This document shows positions 24,805-33,783 of a stretch of DNA of 64,000 nucleotides, piece by piece. The notes under the pieces are model-generated. The model worked only from the letters and a program-made list of their open reading frames with translations. It had not been told where the DNA came from and searched no databases. Made by a program: the position numbers and the translations under genes. Within the stretch, counting starts at the first letter, position 1. Every line of letters begins with the position of its first letter. This DNA comes from Pseudomonas oryzae (GTDB lineage: Bacteria > Pseudomonadota > Gammaproteobacteria > Pseudomonadales > Pseudomonadaceae), in contig NZ_LT629751.1 in NCBI RefSeq assembly GCF_900104805.1, positions 3,267,001 through 3,331,000 of the forward strand, written 5' to 3'.

Positions 24805-26610
24805 TCAATGGCCGAGCTCGAACTCCTCCTCGGCCATCGCCATCAGGCTGGCGGCGCCGGCCTGGATGCAGGCGACGTGGCTGCGGGTGCGCGGCAGGAT
24901 GCGCTGGTAGTAGAAGCGCGCGGTGTGCAGCTTGGCGCGGTAGAAGGCTGCCTCGCCGCTGCCGGCGGCCAGCTTTTCCTGGGCCACGCGCGCCATGTCG
25001 GCCCAGAAGTACGCCAGGCAGGCGTAGCCGGAGTACATCAGGTAGTCCACCGCCGCGGCGCCGACCTCCTCGCGGTCCTGCATGGCCTGCATGCCGATCC
25101 GCAGGGTCAGTTCGCCCCACTCCTTGTTCAGCTGCGCCAGCGGCGCGACGAACTCGGCCAGCTGCGCATCGCCCTCGTGGGCCTTGCAGAACCTGTGTAC
25201 CACCCTGGTGAAGGCCTTGAGCGTCTCGCCCTGGGTCAGCAGCACCTTGCGCCCGAGCAGGTCGAGCGCCTGGATGCCGGTGGTGCCCTCGTACAGCAGC
25301 GCGATGCGGCTGTCGCGGGCGTTCTGCTCCATGCCCCACTCGGCGATGTAGCCGTGGCCGCCGAACACCTGCATGCCCAGGCTGGCGCTCTCGAAGCCGG
25401 TCTCGGTGGCGAAGGCCTTGGCGATCGGGGTGAGGAAGGCCAGCAGGGTGTCGGCCTCCTGCTTCGCCGCCTCGTCGCTGCTGTAGCGCACCACGTCGAC
25501 CAGCTTGGCGGCGTAGTAGATCAGCGCGCGGTTGCCCTCGGCGAAGGCCTTGATGGTCAGCAGCATGCGCCGCACGTCGGGGTGGACGATGATCGGATCG
25601 GCCGGCTTGTCCGGCGCCTTGGCTCCGCTCAGTGCGCGCATCTGCAGGCGCTCGCGGGCGTACTTCAGCGCGCCCTGGAAGGCCACCTCGGCGTGCGCCA
25701 GGCCCTGCAGCGCAGTGCCGATGCGCGCGGTGTTCATGAAGGTGAACATGCACTTGAGGCCTTCGTTGGCCGGGCCGATCAGGTAGCCGGTGGCGCCGTC
25801 GAAGTTCATCACGCAGGTGGCGTTGCCGTGGATGCCCATCTTGTGTTCCAGCGAGCCGCAGGACAGTGCGTTGCGCTGACCGAGGCCGCCGTCCGCCGCG
25901 GGCAGGAACTTGGGCACGATGAACAGCGAGATGCCCTTGGTGCCTTCGGGGGCGTCGGGCAGGCGGGCGAGGACGATGTGCACGATGTTCTCCGCCAGAT
26001 CGTGCTCGCCGGCGGAGATGAAGATCTTGGTGCCGCTGATCCGGTAGCTGCCGTCGGCCTGCGGCTCGGCGCGGGTGCGCAGCAGGCCGAGGTCGGAGCC
26101 GCACTGCGGCTCGGTCAGGCACATGGTGCCGGTCCACTCGCCGGACACCAGCCTGGGCAGGTAGGTGGCCTGCTGCTCGGTGCTGCCGTGCGCCGACAGG
26201 GTGTTCATCGCGCCGTGGGCCAGCCCCGGATACATGCCCCAGGCCCAGTTGGCCTCGCCGACCAGCTCGCTGACCACCAGCCCCAGCGACTCCGGCAGGC
26301 CCTGGCCGCCGTGCTCCGGCTCGTGGGCCAGGCTCGGCATGCCCAGCTCGACGTACTGGCGGTAGGCCTCCTTGAAACCGCTCGGGGTCTTCACCCCCTC
26401 GGCCGTCCAGGTGCAGCCCTCGAGGTCGCCGACCCGGTTGAGCGGCGCCAGCACCTCCTCGCAGAACTGCGCGGTCTGCTCGAGGATGGCGTCGACCACG
26501 TCGGGGGTGGCGTCCTGGCAGGCGGGCAGGCTCTGGTAGTGCTGCGGGTAGCCGAGCAGCTCGTCGCGGACGAAACGCAGGTCGCGCAGGGGGGCATGGT
26601 ACTCGGGCAT
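24805..26610 (-). CDS. acyl-CoA dehydrogenase, FadE type (copy 2)
   Basis: A 601-residue paralogue of the preceding enzyme with the same domain order. Signatures are MCLTEPQCGSDLGLLRTRAE, SGTKIFISAGEHDLAENIVHI, VFGGHGYIAEWGMEQNARDSRIALLYEGTTGIQALDLLG. ATG at 26610 follows AGAGGACGATCACC. The two copies differ throughout, so the duplication is old. Function: FAD-dependent acyl-CoA oxidation in beta-oxidation. It lies 91 bp downstream of bioD in the same direction, but is probably transcribed separately. Confidence 0.93.
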   Translation of the reverse strand: MPEYHAPLRDLRFVRDELLGYPQHYQSLPACQDATPDVVDAILEQTAQFCEEVLAPLNRVGDLEGCTWTAEGVKTPSGFKEAYRQYVELGMPSLAHEPEHGGQGLPESLGLVVSELVGEANWAWGMYPGLAHGAMNTLSAHGSTEQQATYLPRLVSGEWTGTMCLTEPQCGSDLGLLRTRAEPQADGSYRISGTKIFISAGEHDLAENIVHIVLARLPDAPEGTKGISLFIVPKFLPAADGGLGQRNALSCGSLEHKMGIHGNATCVMNFDGATGYLIGPANEGLKCMFTFMNTARIGTALQGLAHAEVAFQGALKYARERLQMRALSGAKAPDKPADPIIVHPDVRRMLLTIKAFAEGNRALIYYAAKLVDVVRYSSDEAAKQEADTLLAFLTPIAKAFATETGFESASLGMQVFGGHGYIAEWGMEQNARDSRIALLYEGTTGIQALDLLGRKVLLTQGETLKAFTRVVHRFCKAHEGDAQLAEFVAPLAQLNKEWGELTLRIGMQAMQDREEVGAAAVDYLMYSGYACLAYFWADMARVAQEKLAAGSGEAAFYRAKLHTARFYYQRILPRTRSHVACIQAGAASLMAMAEEEFELGH

Positions 26611-26701
26611 GGTGATCGTCCTCTGAAAACCTTTTGTTGTCGTTCAGGGACAGTATGACCGATCGGCCCCGCCGGCAAGCCGGCGAAGGTGTAGGGGTGT
26701 T

Positions 26702-27385
26702 TCAGCCCAGCAGTGGCGCCAGATCGAGGTGCGCCGCCACCGTCGCCGGGGTCGCCGCCGCCAGGCGCGGCACGCGGCCGAGGCAGGGCGCCGGCAGGCG
26801 CTCGGCCAGGGTGGCGAGGTTCTCCTCCAGCCGCGAGGTGGCCGGATCGACCACGTTGGCCACCCAGCCGGCCAGGGTCAGACCGTCGTGCTCGATGGCC
26901 TCGGCGCTCAGCAGCGCATGGTTGATGCAGCCCAGGCGCACGCCGACCACCAGGATCACCGGCAGCTGCAGGGCCACCGCCAGATCGGCCAGGCTCTCGC
27001 CGCCGGCCAGCGGCACCCGCCAGCCGCCGGCGCCCTCGATCAGGCTGAAGTCGGCGCCGTGCGCCAGCACCCGGCGCACGTGCGGCAGCAGAGCGGCGAC
27101 GTTGAGCTCGACGCCGACCTCGCGCGCCGCCAGGTGCGGGGCGATGGCCGGCTCGAAGGCGAACGGGTTGACCTCGGCGTAGTCCAGCGCCAGCGAGCAC
27201 TCGCCGAGCAGCGCCAGCGCATCGCCGTTGCGCAATCCGTCCGGGGTGCGCTGGCAGTCGGAAGCCACCGGCTTGGCCGCCGCGGTGGACAGCCCGCGCT
27301 GGCGCGCGGCGTGCAGCAGGCCGGCGGCCACGGTGGTCTTGCCGATCTCGGTGTCGGTGCCGGCGATGAAGAAGGCGGCGCTCAT
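26702..27385 (-). CDS. bioD: dethiobiotin synthetase
   Basis: A 227-residue ATP-dependent enzyme that closes the ureido ring of dethiobiotin from 7,8-diaminopelargonate and CO2. The P-loop GTDTEIGKT starts at residue 9, KPVASDC follows, and IEGAGGWRVPL is the second nucleotide-site motif. ATG at 27385 follows GAGGATCACCACC. It is separated from bioC by about 155 bp holding a repeat pair, so it may be only loosely coupled to the bioB-F-H-C run. bioA is not in this window. Confidence 0.94.
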   Translation of the reverse strand: MSAAFFIAGTDTEIGKTTVAAGLLHAARQRGLSTAAAKPVASDCQRTPDGLRNGDALALLGECSLALDYAEVNPFAFEPAIAPHLAAREVGVELNVAALLPHVRRVLAHGADFSLIEGAGGWRVPLAGGESLADLAVALQLPVILVVGVRLGCINHALLSAEAIEHDGLTLAGWVANVVDPATSRLEENLATLAERLPAPCLGRVPRLAAATPATVAAHLDLAPLLG

Positions 27386-27432
27386 GGTGGTGATCCTCGC
27401 GGTACGAATTCAGGGCATGCCACCGGCGTATC

Positions 27433-27511
27433 GGTGGAAAATCGCTGCGCGAGTTTTCCACCCTACCCAGGGCCGGCATAGGGTGGAAAACGACCGCAGG
27501 TCTTTTCCACC
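27433..27511. repeat. paired hairpin repeats, family C
   Basis: Two consecutive hairpins with GGTGGAAAA/TTTTCCACC stems: 27433-27462 (loop TCGCTGCGCGAG) and 27482-27511. The TCGCTGCGCGAG core recurs in another paired element at 61608-61697. They fill the bioD-bioC spacer. Confidence 0.6.
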
Positions 27512-27540
27512 AGCCTGCGGCTCAGGCGTTGTCGATCGGC

Positions 27541-28338
27541 TCAGGGCTTGCGCAGCACCCCGTACACCACCTGCCAGCTGGCCGGCAGGCCCTGGGCGTC
27601 GCGGAAGCGCTCGTAGGCCTCGACCAGCGCGCGCACCCGCGCGCGACCGGTGAGGCCGCCGGGGCGGCCGGGGTTGAGGTTGTGCGCGCCGAGCGCCTTG
27701 AGTTCATGGGTCAGCTGGCGCAGGTCGGCGTAGTGCAACACGCGGCGTTCCGTCGCCAGTTCGAGCACTTCCAGGCCGCTGGCGGCGCACAGCGCCCGGT
27801 AGTCCTCGATGCGGCGGAAGCGGTTGACGTGGACGAAGCCGTCCACCGCCTGCCAGCTGCCCTGCAGCTCCTGCAGGGTGCCGACGCACAGGCTGCTGAA
27901 GGCCAGCACGCCGCCCGGCGCCAGCACGCGGCGCGCCTCGCCGAGCACGGCGGCGAAGTCCGCGCACCACTGCAGGGCCAGGCTGGAGAAGATCAGCTGC
28001 TGGCTGGCGCTGGCCAGCGGCAGGTGCTCGGCGTCGCCGCAGACGAACTGGGTCGCGCCACCGAGCGGGCGGGCGTGGCGCAGCATGCCCTCGGCGATGT
28101 CCAGCGCGGTGCCGCTCGCCTGCGGGAAGCGCGCGGCCAAGGCGCGGCTGAAGTGGCCGGTGCCGCTGCCCAGGTCGAGCCAGCGTTGCGGCACGAAATC
28201 GGCCGGCAGGCGCGCCAGCAGCTCGGCGCCGACCGCGCGCTGCAGTTCGGCGACGCTGTCGTAGCTGGCCGCGGCGCGCGAGAAGGAGGCGGCGACCTGG
28301 CGCTTGTCCGGCGCGACGGGAATCCGGGACTCGCTCAT
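27541..28338 (-). CDS. bioC: malonyl-[acyl-carrier protein] O-methyltransferase
   Basis: A 265-residue SAM-dependent methyltransferase that esterifies malonyl-ACP so that fatty-acid synthesis can build the pimeloyl chain of biotin. Motif I is [14 protein letters not shown], with ALDIAEGML and FSSLALQWC further on. ATG at 28338 is chosen because similarity begins there ([23 protein letters not shown]); ATG at 28344 is two codons upstream. The spacer to bioH holds family-B repeats. It acts upstream of BioH, which removes the methyl group. Confidence 0.92.
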   Translation of the reverse strand: MSESRIPVAPDKRQVAASFSRAAASYDSVAELQRAVGAELLARLPADFVPQRWLDLGSGTGHFSRALAARFPQASGTALDIAEGMLRHARPLGGATQFVCGDAEHLPLASASQQLIFSSLALQWCADFAAVLGEARRVLAPGGVLAFSSLCVGTLQELQGSWQAVDGFVHVNRFRRIEDYRALCAASGLEVLELATERRVLHYADLRQLTHELKALGAHNLNPGRPGGLTGRARVRALVEAYERFRDAQGLPASWQVVYGVLRKP

Positions 28339-28363
28339 GCCCATCGCCCCGAAGCTCGGCCCG

Positions 28364-28480
28364 GGATGCGCATGGCGCACCCTACGACTGGTCGTGTCGG
28401 CTCGACCGTAGGGGACGCCGCGCACACCGAATGGGCGACGCCGGCCGGGATGCACCCAAGGTGCGCGTGGCGCACCCTAC
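28364..28480. repeat. family-B repeat pair in the bioH-bioC junction
   Basis: GGATGCGCATGGCGCACCCTAC at 28364-28385 (22 nt) and a diverged copy, GTGCGCGTGGCGCACCCTAC, at 28461-28480. The second copy supplies the TAG stop codon of bioH (28479-28477), so the repeat has inserted at, or trimmed, the 3' end of the gene. Confidence 0.55.
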
Positions 28481-29205
28481 GCATCATCGGCCTCGCGGAC
28501 GAATTCGGCGAGCAGCGCGGCCAGCGCCTGCGGCTGCTCAAGGACAACGGCGTGGCCGCAACCCTCCAGCAGGTCGACCTCGCCGGCCGGCAGCAGGCCC
28601 AGCAGAGCTTCGGTCGCCTCGGCCGGCACCAGCGCGTCGGCCTCGGCCAGCAGGTGCAGCTGCGGGCCGGCGAAGCTCGCCAGCGCGGCGCGGTTGTCCA
28701 GCGCGGCCAGCACGTCGAGGCCGGCGAGCAGTTGCGCCGGCGCCTGCGCCGGCAGGCCCTGCTGCAGCTGGCGGCCGAGCGCGCGGGCGTCCGCACAGCC
28801 CTGGGCGCAGAGCATGGCGAAGCGCTTGAGGGTGGTGGCGGCATCGCTGGCGCAGCCGGCGCGGAAGGCGGCGAAGGTCTCGCTGTCCATCGCCGTCGGC
28901 CAGCCGTCGCGGGCGACGAAGCAGGCGTTGCTGGCCAGGGTGACGAGGCCCGGGCAGCGCGCGCCGCGCCGCGCGGCCAGCGCGGCGGCGAGCATGCCGC
29001 CGAGCGACCAGCCGCCCAGCCAGCAGTCGGCGTCCAGGCGGGCGTCCAGCTCGGCCAGCCAGACCTCGGGATCGGCGGACTCCAGCGCCGGCAGTTCGGC
29101 CAGCTCGGCGGCCAGGCCCTGTTCGTTGAGGGCGGCGACCAGCGCTTGCAGCGCGGCCGGGCCGAGGCCCCAGCCGGGCAGCAGGATCAGTTTGCTCATG
29201 TTCAT
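28477..29205 (-). CDS. bioH: pimeloyl-[acyl-carrier protein] methyl ester esterase
   Basis: A 242-residue alpha/beta hydrolase. The nucleophile elbow is GGWSLGGM (serine near residue 80) and the catalytic His is in [12 protein letters not shown] near the C-terminus. It releases pimeloyl-ACP from its methyl ester before BioF acts. ATG at 29205 overlaps the bioF stop as ATGA, showing translational coupling; ATG at 29199 is a second in-frame choice. Gene order bioB-F-H-C matches pseudomonads. Confidence 0.92.
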   Translation of the reverse strand: MNMSKLILLPGWGLGPAALQALVAALNEQGLAAELAELPALESADPEVWLAELDARLDADCWLGGWSLGGMLAAALAARRGARCPGLVTLASNACFVARDGWPTAMDSETFAAFRAGCASDAATTLKRFAMLCAQGCADARALGRQLQQGLPAQAPAQLLAGLDVLAALDNRAALASFAGPQLHLLAEADALVPAEATEALLGLLPAGEVDLLEGCGHAVVLEQPQALAALLAEFVREADDA

Positions 29206-30374
29206 TGCTCCATCGGCGGCAGCAGGGCCTGACACTCGCCCAGCGCGGCGAGCAGGCGCTCGAGCTGCTCGAACGTGTGCGCGGCGGACAGGGTCACGCG
29301 CAGGCGCGCGGTGCCGGCCGGCACGGTGGGCGGACGGATCGCGCCGACCATCAGGCCGCGCTCGCGCAGCAGGCGGGAAAACTCGACGGCGCGGGCGCTG
29401 TCGCCGATCAGCAGCGGCTGGATCGGCGTCGGGCTGTCCATCAGGGTCAGGCCCAGCTCGGCGGCGCCGGCGCGGAAGCGTGCGATCAGCGCATTCAGGT
29501 GCTCGCGGCGCCAGCTTTCCGTGCGCAGCAGCTCGAGGCTCTTCAGGGTGGCGCAGGCCACCGCCGGCGGCTGGCTGGTGGTGTAGATGTACGGGCGGGC
29601 GAACTGGATCAGCGTCTCGATCAGTTCCTCGCTGCCGGCGACGAAGGCGCCGGCGGTGCCGAAGGCCTTGCCGAGGGTGCCGACCAGCACCGGCACGTCG
29701 TCCAGGCCGAGGCCGAAGTGCTCGACGATGCCGCCGCCGCTGGCGCCCAGCGGGCCGAAGCCGTGGGCGTCGTCGACCATCAGCCAGGCGCCCTTCTGCT
29801 TTGCCGCGGCGCACAGCGCCGGCAGGTCGGCCAGATCGCCGTCCATGCTGAACACGCCGTCGGTCACCACCAGGCTGTTGCCGCTCGCCTTGTCCAGACG
29901 GCTGGCCAGGCTGGCCGCATCGTTGTGCAGGTAGCGCGAGAAGCGCGCGCCGGAGAGCAGGCCGGCATCCAGCAGCGAGGCGTGGTTGAGGCGGTCCTCC
30001 AGCACGCTGTCGCCCTGGCCGACCAGCGCGGTGACCGCAGCGAGGTTGGCCATGTAGCCGGTGGAGAACAGCAGCGCGCGCGGCCGGCCGGTGAATTCGG
30101 CGAGCGCCTCCTCCAGCGCGTGGTGCGGCTGGCTGTGGCCGATCACCAGGTGCGAGGCGCCGCCGCCGACGCCCCATTGGGCGGCGCCGGCCTGCAGCGC
30201 GGCGATCACCTCGGGGTGGTTGGCCAGGCCGAGGTAGTCGTTGGAGCAGAAGGCCAGGAGCGGCTGGCCGTCGACCACCACTTGCGGCCCCTGCGGGCTT
30301 TCGAGCAGCGGGCGCTGGCGGAACAGGTTGTCGGCGCGGCGGGCGGCGAGACGGGCGGCGAGGTCGAAGGGCAC
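29202..30374 (-). CDS. bioF: 8-amino-7-oxononanoate synthase
   Basis: A 390-residue PLP enzyme condensing pimeloyl-ACP with alanine. Signatures are [39 protein letters not shown] and the PLP lysine in [10 protein letters not shown] choose GTG at 30374 as start: it is preceded by GGAGCCACGCC, and the protein then begins [13 protein letters not shown], like the MSFDL-start of homologues as I recall. The longer ATG at 30401 has no ribosome binding site and touches the REPIN palindrome at 30401-30457, so it is probably not used. Confidence 0.93.
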   Translation of the reverse strand: MPFDLAARLAARRADNLFRQRPLLESPQGPQVVVDGQPLLAFCSNDYLGLANHPEVIAALQAGAAQWGVGGGASHLVIGHSQPHHALEEALAEFTGRPRALLFSTGYMANLAAVTALVGQGDSVLEDRLNHASLLDAGLLSGARFSRYLHNDAASLASRLDKASGNSLVVTDGVFSMDGDLADLPALCAAAKQKGAWLMVDDAHGFGPLGASGGGIVEHFGLGLDDVPVLVGTLGKAFGTAGAFVAGSEELIETLIQFARPYIYTTSQPPAVACATLKSLELLRTESWRREHLNALIARFRAGAAELGLTLMDSPTPIQPLLIGDSARAVEFSRLLRERGLMVGAIRPPTVPAGTARLRVTLSAAHTFEQLERLLAALGECQALLPPMEQ

Positions 30375-30400
30375 GGCGTGGCTCCAGGCGACAAACGGCA

Positions 30401-30457
30401 TGTAGGGGCGAATTCATTCGCCCAGGACGCGCCCAGGCGAATGAATTCGCCCCTACA
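30401..30457. repeat. REPIN-like palindrome, family A, between bioB and bioF
   Basis: A perfect 22-bp inverted repeat (30401-30422 with 30436-30457) around a 13-nt loop, with the same arm as at 24741-24797. In the bioB-bioF mRNA it would form a very stable hairpin between the genes. Confidence 0.85.
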
Positions 30458-30460
30458 GGA

Positions 30461-31513
30461 TCAGACGGAAGCGGCGTCGTGGAACAGCTGCGAATTGCGC
30501 TGCTCGACCAGCGCCTGCTCGATGGCGGCCTGGTGCACCTCGTCGGCGTGCTCCTCGCGCGCTTCCGGCTTGATGCCCAGGCGCTGGAACAGGCGCATGT
30601 CGCGGTCGGCCTCGGGGTTGCCGGTGGTCAGCAGCTTCTCGCCGTAGAAGATCGAGTTGGCACCGGCGAGGAAGGCCAGCGCCTGCATCTGGTCGTTCAT
30701 CTGCTCGCGGCCGGCGGACAGGCGCACGTGCGACTTGGGCATGAGGATGCGCGCCACCGCCAGGGTGCGGATGAAGTCGAACGGATCGACGTCCTCGGCC
30801 TCGGCCAGCGGGGTGCCCTTGACCTTGACCAGCATGTTGATCGGCACCGACTCCGGGTGCTCGGGCAGGTTGGCCAGCTGGATCAGCAGGCCCAGGCGGT
30901 CGTCCAGCGACTCGCCCATGCCGAGGATGCCGCCGGAGCAGATCTTCATGCCCGCCTCGCGCACGTAGGACAGGGTCTGCAGGCGCTCGGCGTAGGTGCG
31001 GGTGGTGATGATGTTGCCGTAGAACTCCGGCGAGGTGTCGAGGTTGTGGTTGTAGTAGTCGAGGCCGGCGTCGGCCAGGGCCATGGTCTGCTCCTGGCTG
31101 AGGGTGCCGAGGGTCATGCAGGTCTCAAGGCCCATGGCCTTGACGCCCTTGACCATCTCCAGCACGTAGGGCATGTCCTTGGCGCTCGGGTGCTTCCACG
31201 CCGCGCCCATGCAGAAGCGGCTCGAGCCGATGGCCTTGGCCTCGGCGGCGGCCTGGAGGACCTTCTGCACCTCCATCAGCTTTTCCTTGTCGAGGCCGGT
31301 GTTGTAGTGGCCGGACTGCGGGCAGTACTTGCAGTCTTCCGGGCAGGCGCCGGTCTTGATCGACAGCAGGGTCGACACCTGCACCTCGTTGGCGTTGAAG
31401 TGCTGGCGGTGCACGCCCTGGGCCTGGAAGATCAGATCGTTGAACGGCTGGGTGAACAGGGCGCGGACTTCGTCGAGGGTCCAGTCGTGGCGCAGGGAAG
31501 CGGTGGCACTCAT
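30461..31513 (-). CDS. bioB: biotin synthase
   Basis: A 350-residue radical-SAM enzyme that inserts sulfur into dethiobiotin. The [4Fe-4S] motif CPEDCKYC gives Cys57, Cys61 and Cys64; [13 protein letters not shown] and GGILGMGES are family landmarks. ATG at 31513 follows AAGGAACACC. It is the first gene of the leftward biotin cluster and is divergent from comF. A candidate BirA operator lies about 90 bp upstream. Confidence 0.96.
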   Translation of the reverse strand: MSATASLRHDWTLDEVRALFTQPFNDLIFQAQGVHRQHFNANEVQVSTLLSIKTGACPEDCKYCPQSGHYNTGLDKEKLMEVQKVLQAAAEAKAIGSSRFCMGAAWKHPSAKDMPYVLEMVKGVKAMGLETCMTLGTLSQEQTMALADAGLDYYNHNLDTSPEFYGNIITTRTYAERLQTLSYVREAGMKICSGGILGMGESLDDRLGLLIQLANLPEHPESVPINMLVKVKGTPLAEAEDVDPFDFIRTLAVARILMPKSHVRLSAGREQMNDQMQALAFLAGANSIFYGEKLLTTGNPEADRDMRLFQRLGIKPEAREEHADEVHQAAIEQALVEQRNSQLFHDAASV

Positions 31514-31602
31514 CGGGCGGTGTTCCTTGTCATGCAGGCTGAACGCCCTGCTAGAGTGGCGGGGCGGCACGGATGCCGCATCTTCTCCGGGCGGCGGAGA
31601 AG

Positions 31603-32379
31603 ATGTCAACTGCAGGGCAGCGCATGGTTTACCAGTGGATAAAAAACAGCCAGTTCGACCTGGGCGCCGCGTTGCGCCGGCTGCGGCTCGCCGCCGGTCC
31701 CGCCGCCTGCCTGCTCTGCGACCTGCACGCCGACACCAGCCACGCCCTGTGCGGCGCCTGCCAGGACGAACTGCCCTGGCTCGGCGCGCACTGCAGCGTC
31801 TGCGCCCTGCCGCTGCCGGCGGCGGGCCTGACCTGCGCCCACTGCCTGCGCCGCCCGCCGAACTTCGCCCGGGTCGAGGCGCCATGGCGCTACGCCTTCC
31901 CGGTCGATGCGCTGATCACCCGTTTCAAGCACCAGAGCGCCTGGCCGCTCGGCCGCCTGCTCGCCGGACTGCTCGCCGAGCACCTGCGCCACGCCCATCT
32001 GGAAGGGCTGCCCAGGCCCGAGCTGCTGCTGCCGGTGCCGCTGGCCCGCGCGCGCCTGCGCCGGCGCGGCTTCAACCAGGCGGCGCTGCTCGCCCGCTGG
32101 CTGGGCGAGGCCCTGCGCATGGAGGTGCGCGAGGATCTCGTGCTGCGCCCGCAGGACACCGCCGCCCAGCAGGGCCTGGACGCCGCCGCGCGCAAGCGCA
32201 ACCTGCGCGGCGCCTTCGCCCTGAGCGACGCGCCGGCCGTGGCCGGCCGCCATGTGGCGCTGGTCGACGACGTGCTGACCACCGGCGCCACCGTCGAGGC
32301 GCTGGCGCGCCTGCTGCGCCGGGCGGGCGCGACGCGGGTCGACATCTATTGTCTGGCGCGTACCCCGGCGCCGGACTGA
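31603..32379 (+). CDS. comF: ComF-family amidophosphoribosyltransferase
   Basis: A 258-residue ComF-family protein. Four Cys pairs suggest a zinc-binding N-terminus (CLLC, CGAC, CSVC, CAHC). The PRPP-binding loop [14 protein letters not shown] lies near the C-terminus, and [14 protein letters not shown] is typical. ATG at 31603 follows GGCGGAGAAG; ATG at 31624 is possible. In naturally competent bacteria ComF is needed for DNA uptake; in Pseudomonas the role is less clear. It is divergent from bioB, as in P. aeruginosa. Confidence 0.9.
   Translation: MSTAGQRMVYQWIKNSQFDLGAALRRLRLAAGPAACLLCDLHADTSHALCGACQDELPWLGAHCSVCALPLPAAGLTCAHCLRRPPNFARVEAPWRYAFPVDALITRFKHQSAWPLGRLLAGLLAEHLRHAHLEGLPRPELLLPVPLARARLRRRGFNQAALLARWLGEALRMEVREDLVLRPQDTAAQQGLDAAARKRNLRGAFALSDAPAVAGRHVALVDDVLTTGATVEALARLLRRAGATRVDIYCLARTPAPD
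31604..31633. promoter_or_regulatory. candidate BirA operator between bioB and comF
   Basis: TGTCAACT (31604-31611) and GGTTTACC (31626-31633) form an imperfect dyad with a 14-bp spacer, close to the BirA consensus TTGTNAACC-N14/15-GGTTNACAA. It overlaps the start of comF. The match is imperfect on the left half. Confidence 0.4.
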
Positions 32380-32451
32380 AGGACGGCCGCTGCTGGGCTA
32401 CGCTTGGCGCAGAGGGAACGCATCAGCCATCAGGTCGGGGGAACAAAAGCC

Positions 32452-32631
32452 ATGAGCATCGTCCACTGCCGCGAATGCCATCAGGAAGTCGAGCGCCACG
32501 CGCGGATCTGCCCGCACTGCAACGCGGAGATCCCCGGCGAGGGCAAGCTGCTGCTGACCGCCAAGTACTGCCTGTTCTTCGTGATCCTCGGCGCATTGAT
32601 GTACGCCCTGTTCAACTTCATCGGCGGCTGA
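32452..32631 (+). CDS. small zinc-ribbon membrane peptide
   Basis: A 59-residue protein. The first half carries two CxxC knuckles (CREC and CPHC) forming a zinc ribbon, and the second half is one hydrophobic helix (YCLFFVILGALMYALFNFI). ATG at 32452 is preceded by GGGGGAAC. It lies between comF and srkA in the same direction. I do not know its function; the layout suggests an inner-membrane anchor with a cytoplasmic zinc domain. Confidence 0.7.
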   Translation: MSIVHCRECHQEVERHARICPHCNAEIPGEGKLLLTAKYCLFFVILGALMYALFNFIGG

Positions 32632-32679
32632 AGCGACTGCCACGGGGTACACTCCAGGGTCATCGATCTGGAGCCCGTC

Positions 32680-33654
32680 ATGAGCCACCCCTTCTCCGCC
32701 CTCACCCCCGACCTGGTGCTGGACGCCGTGGAAAGCCTCGGCTTTCTCAGCGACGCCCGCGTGCTGGCGCTGAACAGCTACGAGAACCGCGTCTACCAGG
32801 TCGGCATCGAGGGCGAGGCGCCGCTGATCGCCAAGTTCTACCGCCCCGGGCGCTGGAGCGATGCGGCGATCCGCGAGGAGCACGCCTTCAGTTTCGAGCT
32901 GGAGGCGCACGAGGTGCCGGTGGTGGCGCCGCTGCAGGTCGGCGGCGACAGCCTGTTCGCGCACGCCGGCTTCCGCTTCGCGCTGTTCCCGCGCCGCGGC
33001 GGCCACGCGCCGGAGCCGGGCGATCTGGACCAGCTGTACCGCTTCGGCCAGCTGCTCGGCCGCCTGCACGCGATCGGCGCCAGCCGGCCGTTCCAGCACC
33101 GCGAGACGCTGACGGTGGCCAACTTCGGCCATGAGTCGCTGGCGACCCTGCTGGACGGCGGCTTCGTCCCCGCCAGCCTGCGCCCGGCCTACGCGTCGGT
33201 GGCGCGCGACCTGCTGGCGCGCCTGGATGAACTGTTCGCCCGCATCGACTACACCCCGATCCGCCTGCACGGCGACTGCCACCCCGGCAACCTGCTGTAC
33301 CGCGACGAACGCTTCCACATCGTCGACCTCGACGACTGCCGCATGGGCCCGGCGGTGCAGGACCTGTGGATGCTGCTGGCCGGCGAGCGCCAGGAACGCC
33401 TGCGCCAGATCGCCGAGCTGATCGACGGCTACCAGGAGTTCCACGACTTCGCGCCGCGCGAGCTGGCGCTGATCGAGGGCCTGCGCAGCCTGCGCCTGAT
33501 CCACTACAGCGCCTGGCTGGCGCGGCGCTGGGACGATCCGGCGTTTCCGCCGAGCTTTTCCTGGTTCGGCAGCGAACGCTACTGGGGCGAGCAGGTGCTG
33601 ACCCTGCGCGAGCAACTGGCGGCGCTCGACGAGGAGCCGCTGCGGCTCTGGTGA
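32680..33654 (+). CDS. srkA: stress response kinase A (YihE/SrkA)
   Basis: A 324-residue protein kinase of the choline-kinase-like fold. Features are a nucleotide-binding start (NSYENRVYQVG, with the lysine in LIAKFYRPGRW), catalytic IRLHGDCHPGNLLY and metal-binding IVDLDDCRMGPAVQDLWML. In E. coli, SrkA phosphorylates Ser/Thr and counters stress-induced death. ATG at 32680 follows a short leader without an ideal ribosome binding site. It is followed by rarD, as in P. aeruginosa. Confidence 0.92.
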   Translation: MSHPFSALTPDLVLDAVESLGFLSDARVLALNSYENRVYQVGIEGEAPLIAKFYRPGRWSDAAIREEHAFSFELEAHEVPVVAPLQVGGDSLFAHAGFRFALFPRRGGHAPEPGDLDQLYRFGQLLGRLHAIGASRPFQHRETLTVANFGHESLATLLDGGFVPASLRPAYASVARDLLARLDELFARIDYTPIRLHGDCHPGNLLYRDERFHIVDLDDCRMGPAVQDLWMLLAGERQERLRQIAELIDGYQEFHDFAPRELALIEGLRSLRLIHYSAWLARRWDDPAFPPSFSWFGSERYWGEQVLTLREQLAALDEEPLRLW

Positions 33655-33783
33655 CTGTAAGGAAAAGCTGACGGCCACTTGCCGACCGGTCCCCCGCAGG
33701 TCGCCTGCACGACAGACAGTCCCGGCGCCCGGCACTAGAATGGTGCGACAAATTACTTAGCTTCCTAATATTCAGGAGCCTGC

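Noticed and set aside
30374-30401. ATG at 30401 as bioF start
   Set aside because: No ribosome binding site and it is created by the edge of a REPIN-like palindrome; the internal GTG with GGAGCC fits the family start better.
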